From Anomaloglossus baeobatrachus (Eukaryota; Chordata; Amphibia; Anura; Aromobatidae): a stretch of DNA of 64,000 bases. Each line of letters begins with the position of its first letter. Position 1 is the stretch's first letter. A program made the position numbers and the translations under genes. The notes under the pieces were generated by a model. It was not told where the DNA came from. It did no database searches and saw nothing but the letters and a program-made list of their open reading frames with translations. This document shows positions 54,740-64,000 of the stretch, piece by piece. Location of the stretch: positions 222,956,986 through 223,020,985 of the forward strand of contig NC_134358.1 of NCBI RefSeq assembly GCF_048569485.1. The letters run 5' to 3'.

Positions 54740-56737
54740 GAATGGATCTTGTGTGATCATGAGAACTCATCTAAATAGAACTCTCCTAGCCCTCCATATT
54801 CTACTTCATATTCTGAGCTGGAGTGTAACATGATATTTTTCTTCCCTGACGAGGTGCTGGAACCCTATTCCCCTCTTTAATGTTTTGGGTTTTTTTTTGT
54901 TTTATTTAGACCTGAACTTTTCAAAATCTGTCCTAGCATATGTTTAAGTAAATACAGATATTAAGTTATAGCTACTGGATTTTATTTTTTACACTCCCAA
55001 TCCTGAAGGAAAGTTACTAAAGCAAGTAGCTGTTCTCAATAGGCTCTCTGGCCTGGTTGTCATTAATCATTCTAGAATATTCCTCCAGCTGGGATAATCG
55101 TGCAAGTTGTTTTTATACTTGCTCATGAGGTCCTTTCTGGTCCAGCTCAACCCAACCCAGGAAATGTTAGAGAAACCCATAAGTAATCTCTGCACTTCCT
55201 GTCTGGGTCATACATAATGAGCTGCAGGGAGTACTATGCATTGCCAGGCCATACTCTCCTTGCTGGATATGGACCTCAGCAAGCACATCTAGGCAACCAG
55301 GGGAATCACCACAGCATACAAGGCCATACCTCCTCACCTTACGTGACGTCTGCCACCATTTGGTGGAACTGATGCACCATGTACAGCCGTGCTCCAGAAT
55401 CCTTCTGCCATCCAGCATCACAGGCTCCAGCCACAGCTTACAGATGCTGTGATTAGCAGCTCCTAAGTAAGATTTCTCGGCAGTGCAAGGCCACTGTAGA
55501 TTATCCTGAAGCGAAGCGCCACACTTTAACAGTGGAAGTCCCAGAAATTTCGATTCCGCCCCCCTGAACTCCCAAAAAAGGATCAAATGACAAATACAAT
55601 GAACTGAATAGAACTAACTAGAAACTAAATGGCTAAACTCAATGGAAAACAACAACCTCCTGTGGTGCGACAGTAATGGCCTTAAATACAGAACAAAAGA
55701 CAGTGATTATAGGTGGTTAGTTAAAATCCTTCATGTCATTGAACCTGTCTCTAGGTTCCAAAGGTAGAAATGTTAAATGACCTCTCTCTGGAACTTTTAG
55801 TGTTAAAAGTTGTAAGTTTCTAATCCTTGGGGGCAAATCCTGTTGCGATGGTGCTGGTATAGGGAACTGGGGGGAGGTTTTGGGTCTGGGCTGGTGGGGG
55901 AGTAAGCAAAAAAAAAAATGGAGTTATTCAGTTAGGAAAGAGGTAACATTGATGTTTTCCATCCAATTTTCAATTATTTTTCAGAGCGGAATAAGCAGTC
56001 TATTATTGTGTTGAGCCAGATTCACACGCTTTTTTCTAATTTGTACTCAGAGAAGTAGAAAAAGTAAAAATATGTATATATGCATACAGCCATGCACACA
56101 GTCTGATCTGGAAAAGCAGTCAGAAGACAACATGCATTTTTTTTTAGCTGCCAAAAAAAAGAGGTGGTGGGGGGGACAAAAAAAAAAAAGTGCTTTTTCT
56201 GTCACGGCCTTTGAGACCAACCACCACTGCTAGAGAGCAAAGCGCATGGTGCGGATACAAGCTCTTCCATAGAGCTTGTAAGCACTGTTCTGAAGCTGGA
56301 CAGGATTGGCAGTGCAGTTACCCACATATCTCATCCAGCTTCAGCAATCTGCTTACAAATTAGACAGCAGTAGTGGTTGGTCACCTAAGTAACAAGGGGT
56401 AAAACGAGCATTAATATATCTTATATGGCTGCATGTTAAGAGGCAATTGCAAAAGTGCTTGTTTTTCCAGTGCACTGACAGTGTTGATTTATGAGAATGA
56501 AGAAAAAAAGTGGATGGAGATATTAAAAAAAGGCCCCGGAACAGAAATGGGGGAAAGGGGAAAAAATAAAGTTATGAACGGTAATATAGATGCTCAATGA
56601 TTTGCCATGTTAAAATTGTGCTTTTATCAGAACTGCACGCCACATGGAGTTTGTGGGAACCCCTTCAAAATTGTGTTATAATAAAGTCATTAGCAGTTTT
56701 AAAATCAGACCTGTTCATTGCACAACATACAAATTAG
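54740..56737. other. Intergenic stretch, nothing recognised
   Basis: Moderately complex sequence without known repeat or exon. A 139-codon minus-strand frame (55167-55586) has no family resemblance. An A-rich, GTGGTGGGGGGG-containing stretch lies at about 56145-56195. It lies between the retroelement and the E2F3 poly(A) signal. Confidence 0.4.
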
Positions 56738-56757
56738 GGAAAAAAAACCCCAAAACA

Positions 56758-56763
56758 TTTATT
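56758..56763 (-). terminator. Putative poly(A) signal AATAAA of E2F3
   Basis: TTTATT on the plus strand reads AATAAA on the minus strand. About 30-40 nt downstream is TGTATGTTGTGC, a plausible GU-rich element. Upstream or alternative signals may also be used. Confidence 0.5.
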
Positions 56764-57786
56764 GGGTACTTTACAAAATGTATGTAAAGAACATAATAGC
56801 TACATTACAGGACATCCTGTAAATAATTTATTTACAAATAGCCATTTATTTCTTACATTATGGTACAATTCGTCCAAAACCACAAAGCACAATCAAGTGT
56901 CTTCAATAAAATGTACTTTAGTGAATTGTTCCTGTCCATGCAGATAGGCCAAATTCGTACAAAAACAGAAAAAAAAAAAACCCCTACACAAACACCCCAC
57001 CCCAAAATAATAGTCATTCAAAACTCACTCATTTTCTGCTCCACAAATACCGTAACGGTTAAATAACATTAATCTTAATTTAAAACTGACCCAAATAAAA
57101 TACAAAAATATCTTAAGTTGCACTAATTACAATTTCTCAGGTCTCCAGTCTATGTATAGAATTGTAATGTAGGATACATAAGCAGATGGTGTAGACCTAC
57201 TACACGTGTGCAACACTGTTCACATTGTATTCGTCCATAAGTTCCCACATGTGTAACTTGCTAAGGACATTTGTAAAACCTGACGAGAAACTTAAGCAGC
57301 CACAAAACTTGAAGGTAAAAGATTCCACCTGAACATTGGTGTAGCCGCTCTGTACCACAGGAAATCCTCGTCTCCAAAGCTTCAATTAGCAGGCAGAATG
57401 AAGAGTGGATATAGAAATACAAATTAACAGTTCAGTGCATGCCAGATTTATAGGGCTTGTTGTCTAAACACACCTATATATATATCTCATTAAGGAATAT
57501 GGCCATTATGGGGCGTGACCTGCTCAAAACCCCTCTTAGCTAAATAAAAAGCTGCTCACTCAAGCAGACCACGGATTGCATGGTCAGCTATTCATTTCAA
57601 TGATAGTCATGTAATAAAATGGTCTGCAGAAGCAAATGTATAACCAAGCAGCTTCTTCCCCAGAAAGAACTGCTGATCAGCATAGGTACAACTCAAAGAA
57701 CTTAGAGGGTTTGAATGCAGACTTATTGACCACCAGAACAAAGCTACAGGGGTTGTCATTAAGAGAATAAATCAGATGACAGTTAA

Positions 57787-58067
57787 ATAGAATTTGTCAG
57801 CACCTTTTTGATACCCTAAGAGCAGCATGACTTCAGGCAGAGACCCCAATTTCACTAATCTTTTAGTAGGTTGCATTGTAGTCACTTATCTGCTACAGAT
57901 CTGCCCAGTTCTCTGAATGCTGTGCTCTGTATAACCCCACTGCTATCTATGCAAACTGTGCATAGGCAGAAAGCTGCCAATCAGTGGTGGGGCAGGGTTA
58001 TACAGAGCTCTTGAATATGGAGGACTATATGGCAGCAGGTTTACTAGTACTCTAATGAAACCATGAT
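57787..58067. mobile_element. TTAA-type MITE in the E2F3 3' UTR
   Basis: It starts after TTAA (57783-57786) with AATTTGTCAGCACCTTTTTG and contains the inverted pair AGAAAGCTGCCAATCAGTGG and upstream GCTGTGCTCTGTATAACCCC with its partner GGTTATACAGAGCTC. It ends with TATGGAGGACTATATGGCAG. The copy at 63331-63570 is a relative. The right edge near a second TTAA (58068-58071) is uncertain. Confidence 0.65.
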
Positions 58068-59216
58068 TTAATTAAAAATTCAGCAAGCAGTCCAGTAAGT
58101 GCCATTACTGGATTCAAGGTCTATCTTTACATTATACTTCTCAGATTAGGTGACAAAAACCAGGTATTAGATTCCCACTTTCCCCTGTAGAGAACAGCAG
58201 CACTTCCGCACCACTAGAAAATAAAAAGCCTTTGGCACATTTCTCATTCACTGACTAGTAAGTATAACCCAGAACAGAAGAGTCAGGCACAAATCTTATG
58301 AGGGAATGCACCGTTAGCCTTGTAGGAGCTCCATACTTTAGATCCCATGATTAAAAGCATATTATTTATTTGAAGAGACATAATATAGGAGTTCTGAAGT
58401 ATGCATGCTATACACGCACACAACCCCCCCCTCAAAACAAAAACACCTAGGCCCACGACACTAAAAATAGGCAAGGGTTCCTATAAGGAACCACACAATG
58501 TGTAAACTTCATTTTTCCAAAATTAAATATGAAGACTGATCACACCATAGGACATAGTACACAAAATACTCATTTAAAAAGGTACATCCAGAACTTGACT
58601 AGTAACAGAGTGATACAATAGATTTATCAAATTTTCCTCTTAGCAAATAAATAGGCACTTTAAGCCCCAGTTCACAGCAAGCGCTATAGGATATTGTGAG
58701 CCAGGGCATCTTGAAGGGATACACCATGTACAAGGTATCTATGTAACGTGAGGTTCTTTGAACTTCTTTGGGCTCGTGAACTTCTTGATTGTGAGGTGGC
58801 CTAACTGTTAGAAAAAGAAAAAAAAAAAAATAATGCACACAGCATATGCAAAACAGTTCATATTTATTGTGGAGTTTCTCCACATAGGCTGGGGAGAACG
58901 TAAAGTACAGGAAGGCACAGACTGACTTCACCAGACCAAGTATTGAGATATACTGAGGAAGCTAAATTGATTCAAGTTATTCATTTGTGCCTTCAGCAAC
59001 CCCGAAGCATCATCCCAGTCTTGCAAATTTGCATAGCCTCAAGTATATTCAATCATAACAGCACTTTTTGCACCCAATGCTGCACTGATTATTACATGCC
59101 TTTTTAAAGGGAGAGGCAAACACTGCGTCAAGTAAGGGATGCAGACTCAGGTTCCAATCACATTCCGTATCGAAAGTTAATCCATTGTGGCGGGATTGTA
59201 AAAAAAAAAAAATCCA

Positions 59217-59473
59217 TCAACTGCACATAAAGTCCTCCAGAGATGGCAATTTCTCCAATTCATAGGCATCAAAGAGATCGCTGATTCCCTCCTCTTCTCC
59301 AAGACTTAGCAAATAATCCTCGTGAACTAGAGGAGGCAGCAAGTTCACAAAAGGACTATCGAGATTCAAAGGTATTTGATCTTCTGTTTGCTGTAGTAGG
59401 TTGGTCGGAGAGGTCAAGGGAGAAATGGGTTCTACTTTACAGTTTACAGCTTCTATGTTAGGTGAGAGATAGT
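59217..59473 (-). CDS. E2F3: E2F3 last coding exon (transactivation and pocket-protein binding)
   Basis: E2F3 is a cell-cycle transcription factor that with DP partners activates S-phase genes and is held in check by pRB. This exon follows an acceptor (TTGTCTTCTGCAG, AG at 59474-59475) and ends at TGA 59217-59219. It completes a split GAC codon with the previous exon (phase 1) and reads [17 protein letters not shown], then [20 protein letters not shown], then [20 protein letters not shown] and [15 protein letters not shown], ending EDFMCS. The last part is the pRB-binding motif, and its wording ([23 protein letters not shown]) separates E2F3 from E2F1 and E2F2. The exon is intact. Frame and length fit vertebrate E2F3. 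Confidence 0.95.
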
Positions 59474-60439
59474 CTGCAGAAGACAATATACATAAATATG
59501 GTTACAAATTTAGATTTCAAAGGAATTATCACCTCCGAAAGCATAATTTACCAGCAGCTAGTGTTAATCTACAGGAAAATAGCATCACAATGTTGTCTGG
59601 CCACCCTACTTGAAAATGCAGGTAATCTGGAGGAAAAATTACCTAATTTCCTATCTGGAGTCACTGTTTCAGTCAGAGGTGGTGTGCACAGAGTAGCTCG
59701 TCACCACTCACTAGTGTAAGTGGCAATTATAAACACATTGATGAGTCCCACTGTGGAATGCACACCAACGCCGCCTCCTCTGCACAGTGTGCACATTTAC
59801 TGCTCACTGTCCAGAGAAGGATGCAACATTGGTCTCTGCATGGCCATGAGTGGATTGGCCTGTGTTTAAAATGCCTGCAATATGCCATCTACACATATCC
59901 TTAGTTAAAAGCACAGCAAAATGTCGAGGGTCTCCATTTAACTCTGTGGGTCTATTACAGTCTGACACCCCTGCTCCTTAGGTTGTAACTTTCACACATT
60001 TGCTTATACCTATCCAGCGTCCAGTATACTGTATATAGTCACGGTGCCCTGTGTGAAACCGTATTTAAAAATCAATCTGTTTAGGTGATATTAATTTAGT
60101 CCTACATGAATATGCCACCATATTAACCTTCTAATTGATTGTGATTTTTCACCGATATCTGCCTACCAAATACTTTATATTTTGTGATATTTTTTCATGC
60201 TGATCTAGTAGGAGCACTTTGGTGTACTGATTATATACAAACATTCCACCACGTTTTACTAAATCTTATTTGTGTGGTTTTTCTCCTTTCTAATTTTGAA
60301 TTATATGTTAATAAAACAATGAATTATATCTGGTGTGCATCTTATATGTAGGTTTCATATATTTTAAATGCACAGCTAATAGCTGTCTGATAGGAAAAAG
60401 TGGGTCAAATAGGGTCAAAAGAGTGTTACGCAGGGAGTT

Positions 60440-61003
60440 CACCCGTACCTCATGTCAATATTCAAGGTGTGTATCTCTGATGTTTTTACTGCTCGGGCTA
60501 CCCCGGAACGCCATCTAATTCTCCGCCCCCTCCCTGGTTGCCTCCTTGCATCCCTCCATGGTTCTTCCCCCTCCCCCCCACCTCTCTTCGCTTCCTTTCT
60601 TACTCTCTGGTTCTGGTTGTTTGGAACCCTCGCTTTGAGGATTAAAGAGTAAGATTTCGCCCGTGCCTCCCCGATACTCTGGAATGCTCTGCCACAACAC
60701 ATCAGACTCCCGCCTACCTTGCCAAACTTCAAAAGGAACCTGAAGGCCCACCTCTTCCGACAAGCCTACAACCTGCCGTAACCCTCAGTCTGATACAGCG
60801 CCGCACAATCAACTCTACCCTAACCTACTGTATCCTTATCTATCCCTTGTAGACTGTGAGCCCTCACGGGCAGGGACCTCTATCCTCCTGTACCTGTGTG
60901 TCTTGTACGGTTTATGATTATTGTACTTGTCCCTATTATGTATACCCCTTTCACATGTAAAGCGCCATGGAATTGATGGCGCAATAAATAATAATAATAA
61001 TAA
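60440..61003 (+). mobile_element. L2-type LINE 3' end
   Basis: The coding end reads LWNALPQHIRLPPTLPNFKR then AHLFRQAYNLP and a stop near 60780, the usual C terminus of L2-type ORF2. The 3' UTR has GTAGACTGTGAGCCCTCACG and the tail CATGTAAAGCGCCATGGAAT followed by (AATAAT)n to about 61003. The upstream part from about 60440 keeps ORF2 traces (ARATPERHL, WFWLFGTLAL) in a shifted frame. It is a typical 5'-truncated copy. The stretch 60847-60892 resembles the 43-bp satellite monomer. Confidence 0.85.
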
Positions 61004-61240
61004 TATGGTAGGTTGACTATACGTATTGGGCATTGATTAACCTAAAACAGTTCCAACATGGATCAGACATGATTGTTGGTGGTTTGATAGGAAATATGAA
61101 TCATAATCAAAGGTTATACTACCACTTGTTACAGCGTTATTCTCTTTGTGTATTATTGCCAATGATACCTGAATTTCATATTAACCCTCCATCTGCAGGT
61201 AAACGTTTTTTTTTCCCCTGAGGTGACAGTTTCCTTTTAA

Positions 61241-61945
61241 AGGGAACCTGTCACCTCCAATATGCGATCTGACATATTAGCAGACGCATATTTCCCCTAA
61301 TAGCAGCTCCCTACCCATCCCTGTGCTGTAAAATTGTGTAATATGAAAGTAATAAAAACAGTTTTAGTACTTTCATATTTCTTATGTAAATTACAGAGCC
61401 GCTGGCCCCATGGGCAGTGCCTTGCCCTAAGGGCGTCTGCATACTTTCCCTGGTATCACGCCCCTGTGGGCGTGATACCATGGAGTCACATGAGCGACGT
61501 TCCAGTCGCTCATTCTATCCTGCGCGCGATTATTATACTTACCATTGCGGCAGGCTTCTTTTCCAGGTATTCACTCGCCGGCTTCAGACGCGCAGTGCGC
61601 ATCTGAAACTGACAAGGAGAACCCAGAAGAGAAGCCTACCGCAATAATAAGTATAAACATACGCAGGATAGAACGAGCGACAGGGACGTCGCTCATGTGA
61701 CTCCATGGTATCACGCCCACAGGGGCGTGATACCAGGGAAAGTATGCAGACGCCCTTAGGGCAAGGCACTGCCCATGGGGCCAGCGGCTCTGTAAGTTAC
61801 ATAGGAAATATGAAAGTAATAAAACGGTTTTTATTACTTTCATATTACACAATTTTACAGCACAGGGATGGGTAGGGAGCTGCTATAAGGGCAAATATGC
61901 ATCTGCTAATATGTCAGATAGCATATTCTAGGTGACAGGTTCCCT
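61241..61945. mobile_element. TTAA foldback MITE (Kolobok/T2-like), 705 bp
   Basis: The ends AGGGAACCTGTCACCT and AGGTGACAGGTTCCCT are flanked by TTAA (61237-61240 and 61946-61949). Almost the whole element is one inverted repeat with arms of about 340 bp and a short centre near 61590-61610. Directly left, AGGTGACAGTTTCC (61221-61234) looks like the end of another copy sharing the TTAA. TTAA with AGGGAACC ends resembles Kolobok T2 MITEs of Xenopus. It lies in an E2F3 intron. Confidence 0.85.
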
Positions 61946-62050
61946 TTAAAGATAGGCTAAAGAAAACTAAACATTTGTGAGAAAGCGCTTTTCCTTCCCT
62001 AGTACATTGAGCAATTGCCAATTAGGACATAGTACTAACGTTCGATTTAC

Positions 62051-62186
62051 CTTTGGAATTTGGCTTATGAAGATTCGCATTCTGATCAGGATTGTTTTGT
62101 TTGACTGGACTACTGGATTCACTTTCTTCAGGGCACAAGTAAACTTCTATGGCCCCTTGAGTGCTAGATAAGTGTATCTGTAAACT
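62051..62186 (-). CDS. E2F3: E2F3 penultimate coding exon (end of marked box)
   Basis: 136 nt between acceptor TATTTTCTTCGCAG (AG at 62187-62188) and donor GTAAAT. It reads [20 protein letters not shown], then [20 protein letters not shown] and KPNSK with one base left over (phase 1), which joins the last exon. The family counterpart in other vertebrates has [20 protein letters not shown] followed by a similar polar stretch. The first part closes the coiled-coil/marked-box domain, which contacts DP and helper proteins. The polar remainder links to the activation domain. No break is seen. The upstream exons, with the DNA-binding and dimerisation parts, lie beyond the right edge. Confidence 0.93.
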
Positions 62187-63330
62187 CTGCGAAGAAAATA
62201 ATTCAAAAGGAGGTGATTGTTTTGATATGACTCATGTCAATTTGACTCCAGGAGAGGACTCCTATATAATACATCTACAGAGACTGTAAAAGCATGCAGC
62301 AGAATTGTCAGTGCAAAGGTCAAATCAGTAATGTAACCTGTAAGCATTAGGCCATTTTTAGACATTACATAACTGACTGCCATGGAGGGATTTTTTTGTT
62401 TTGCAGTACAAGTAGTTTTGAAAGAGACCCTTCTTTCCTACATAATATACCTTTAACAATACAGTACAATTAAAGTAAGGGGGGTGAACCCTACAAATGT
62501 AGCATTTCAAACTCGTCTTTATGCAGTTTAGCATTTGAGTGGAGTTCATTTTATATTTTCATACTATGAACTTTTACAGCTGCAGCAATAACTTGTGGAT
62601 CAATCACAAAAGCTGGAGGGAATTGTGTAAAAAAAACAAAACAAAAAAACCCCCCAGTATAATATCTCTTCTTGTGCTGAAGTTTCCCTGGTTTCCAAGT
62701 CAGTCCTTTTTACTGACCAGTGTGCAGCAATGATCACATATACTACCACATATCACATATGTGATGGAGAGTATACTGAGGGTCACATTCATGAAAGGTG
62801 GTGGGGGTTCCCAGTTTTCTGGAGTAACACTTCCAAAAAGAAACCAACAATTTTTGTGCAATCTGAATTTGAGCAAACATTTAACAGTTTGGTCATTTTT
62901 CACCAGTCCCCAAACGCTTAGCAAAAACGGGCAGAGCATGAGCAAAATGGCTAAACCCAGCAGTTTAATTCAACAAATTGTGTGCATGCTAGTCTTAATG
63001 ATCCAGGCAGTTTACAAAAAAAAAAAAAAAAAAAAGAGTTTTTTTTCTTTTTTAAATCTGATCATTTCATTGCTTTAATTTATAAAAATTGCAAAACTAA
63101 TGTACTGCATTATATGACCATTACATTTTGTGAAGCCCAGTCATAGGCACTAACGAGCGCCTTCAGCAAGACCACACTAAGGTGGCAAACCTTCACTCTC
63201 CTTGCACAGCGCAATCATTAAAAGACAAAAAGGAGTGAATACATACCAGACACCAAAATGAAATACCACTGCCTGATAGTGGAATCAAAAGGGTTAAACA
63301 GCAATTTTTAACTCATTCCAATACTGTTAA
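62187..63330 (-). other. E2F3 intron upstream of the penultimate exon
   Basis: Sequence to the window edge is intronic on the minus strand. I searched by eye for the preceding E2F3 exon (dimerisation region) and saw none. The stretch up to 63330 has no recognised repeat apart from poly-A/T runs near 62630 and 63017. Confidence 0.6.
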
Positions 63331-63570
63331 AAGGGAAATCTGACGCCAGGTTTTTGACACCGATTTGCAAATTGGGTTATTATACTGCAGTCTTGATAAA
63401 ATCAGTGTTCTCTGCATGCCAAGCTCTGTATATCCCTACCCCATCACTGATTGTCAGCTTTATGCCTATGTACAGCGTTTAGAAAGCTGCCAATCAGGGG
63501 TATGGTTATAAAGAGCTTATCAATATGGAGGACTACATGGTAGCAGGTGTACTAATCCTATGATATAGCC
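63331..63570. mobile_element. TTAA-type MITE in an E2F3 intron
   Basis: It starts after TTAA (63327-63330) with AAGGGAAATCTGACGCCAGG and contains GCCAAGCTCTGTATATCCCT and AGAAAGCTGCCAATCAGGGG. It ends with CATGGTAGCAGGTGTACTAA. It is the same family as 57787-58067. No right terminus is clear. Confidence 0.65.
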
Positions 63571-63604
63571 ACTTATCAGGAAAGTAGCAAAAATTAAACC
63601 GAAC

Positions 63605-64000
63605 AGCGCAATAAGCGTCGTTACATGGCCCCCAGCCAGCAGCGACGTGTGGAAGTGATGCTGCGCTTGGTAACTAATGTAAATATCGGGTAACCAAGCA
63701 AAGCCCTTCGCTGGTTACACGATATTTACCTTTGTTACCAGCGCACACCGCTTAGCACTGGCTCCCTGCACTCCTAACCAGAGTACACATTGGGTTAATA
63801 AGCAAACCTTTGCTTATTTACCCGATGTGTACTCTGGCTACGCGTGCAGAGAGCCGGCACTGGCAGCCTGAGAGCGGCGGACGCTAATAACTAAGGTAAA
63901 TATCGGGTATCCAGCGAAGCACTTTGCTTGGTTACCCGATGTTTACCTTGGTTACAGCTTACCGCAGGCTGCCAGAAGCAGTCTTCCTGCTCGCTTCAGT
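63605..64000. mobile_element. Harbinger-type MITE, cut by the window edge
   Basis: The blocks AATATCGGGTAACCAAGC, CCCGATGTGTACTCTGGC and CGGCACTGGCAGCCTGAGAG match the subfamily at 31997-32732. Nested hairpins are evident. The left end is blurred (near AATAAGCGTCGTTAC) and the right end lies outside. Confidence 0.65.

Larger units (their letters stand above)
56738..59216 (-). other. E2F3: E2F3 3' untranslated region
   Basis: It runs from the stop codon (59217-59219) to a putative cleavage site near 56738. Its length of about 2.5 kb is in the usual range for vertebrate E2F3, whose 3' UTR is long and a known target of several microRNAs. The end is inferred from AATAAA at 56758-56763 followed by a TG-rich element (GTATGTTGTGC). 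Another AATAAA-type signal lies near 58862-58867. A MITE fills 57787-58067. Confidence 0.65.
59474..62050 (-). other. E2F3 last intron
   Basis: A 2.58-kb phase-1 intron with donor GTAAAT (62050 downward) and acceptor TTCTGCAG (ending at 59474). Its part 59500-60440 holds nothing recognised. An L2 3' end and a TTAA foldback MITE fill much of the rest. Confidence 0.85.

Noticed and set aside
55167-55586. 139-codon minus-strand frame downstream of E2F3
   Set aside because: Isolated, no known domain, no promoter or splice context; could be an LTR or other repeat I do not recognise.

Overview
The window is vertebrate nuclear DNA, most likely from a frog (anuran) with a large, transposon-rich genome. 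Evidence for this is the mix of CR1, L2 and L1 LINEs, a Penelope-like element, a tyrosine-recombinase (DIRS/Ngaro-type) retroelement, Tc1 elements, and swarms of hAT, Harbinger and TTAA-target MITEs. The species cannot be fixed from sequence alone. The only host gene I can support is the 3' end of E2F3 on the minus strand at the right edge.

Region 1-2.4 kb has no recognisable gene; it holds a CTCF-like motif pair and a tRNA-derived SINE. Region 2.4-37.1 kb was originally one array of a 43-bp satellite (about 5 kb, about 117 monomers) now blown apart by insertions. Five hAT elements start at exactly the same phase of the monomer, directly after CTGTAGAG. Three of them show a recognisable copy of that octamer on the far side. 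Each hAT element carries its own internal minisatellite and most host younger insertions. hAT-1 holds a CR1 LINE that was itself split by an L1 (17-bp target duplication) and by a palindromic Harbinger MITE. hAT-3 holds a Tc1 element. hAT-4 holds a Penelope-like element with pseudo-LTRs and a 14-bp duplication, which in turn holds a TTAA element and a Harbinger MITE. A solo LTR and another Harbinger MITE sit directly in satellite. hAT-5 holds an inverted second copy of the TTAA element and lacks a recognisable right end.

Region 42.4-49.8 kb is a graveyard of LINE fragments, a minisatellite, a Tc1 copy split by a Harbinger MITE, and AT-rich repeats. Region 49.85-54.7 kb is a broken DIRS/Ngaro-type element with gag-like, RT/RNase H and tyrosine-recombinase parts plus an SGNH-hydrolase-like part downstream. 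Region 54.7-56.7 kb holds nothing I recognise.

Region 56.7-64 kb is E2F3: a putative poly(A) signal, a 2.5-kb 3' UTR containing a MITE, the last coding exon with the pocket-protein-binding motif, an intron with an L2 3' end and a near-perfect 705-bp foldback MITE, the penultimate coding exon with the end of the marked box, then intron to the window edge.

The most unusual pattern is the satellite. Its monomer resembles the 3' UTR of an L2-type LINE present in the same window, and it seems to act as a repeated landing site for hAT transposons.
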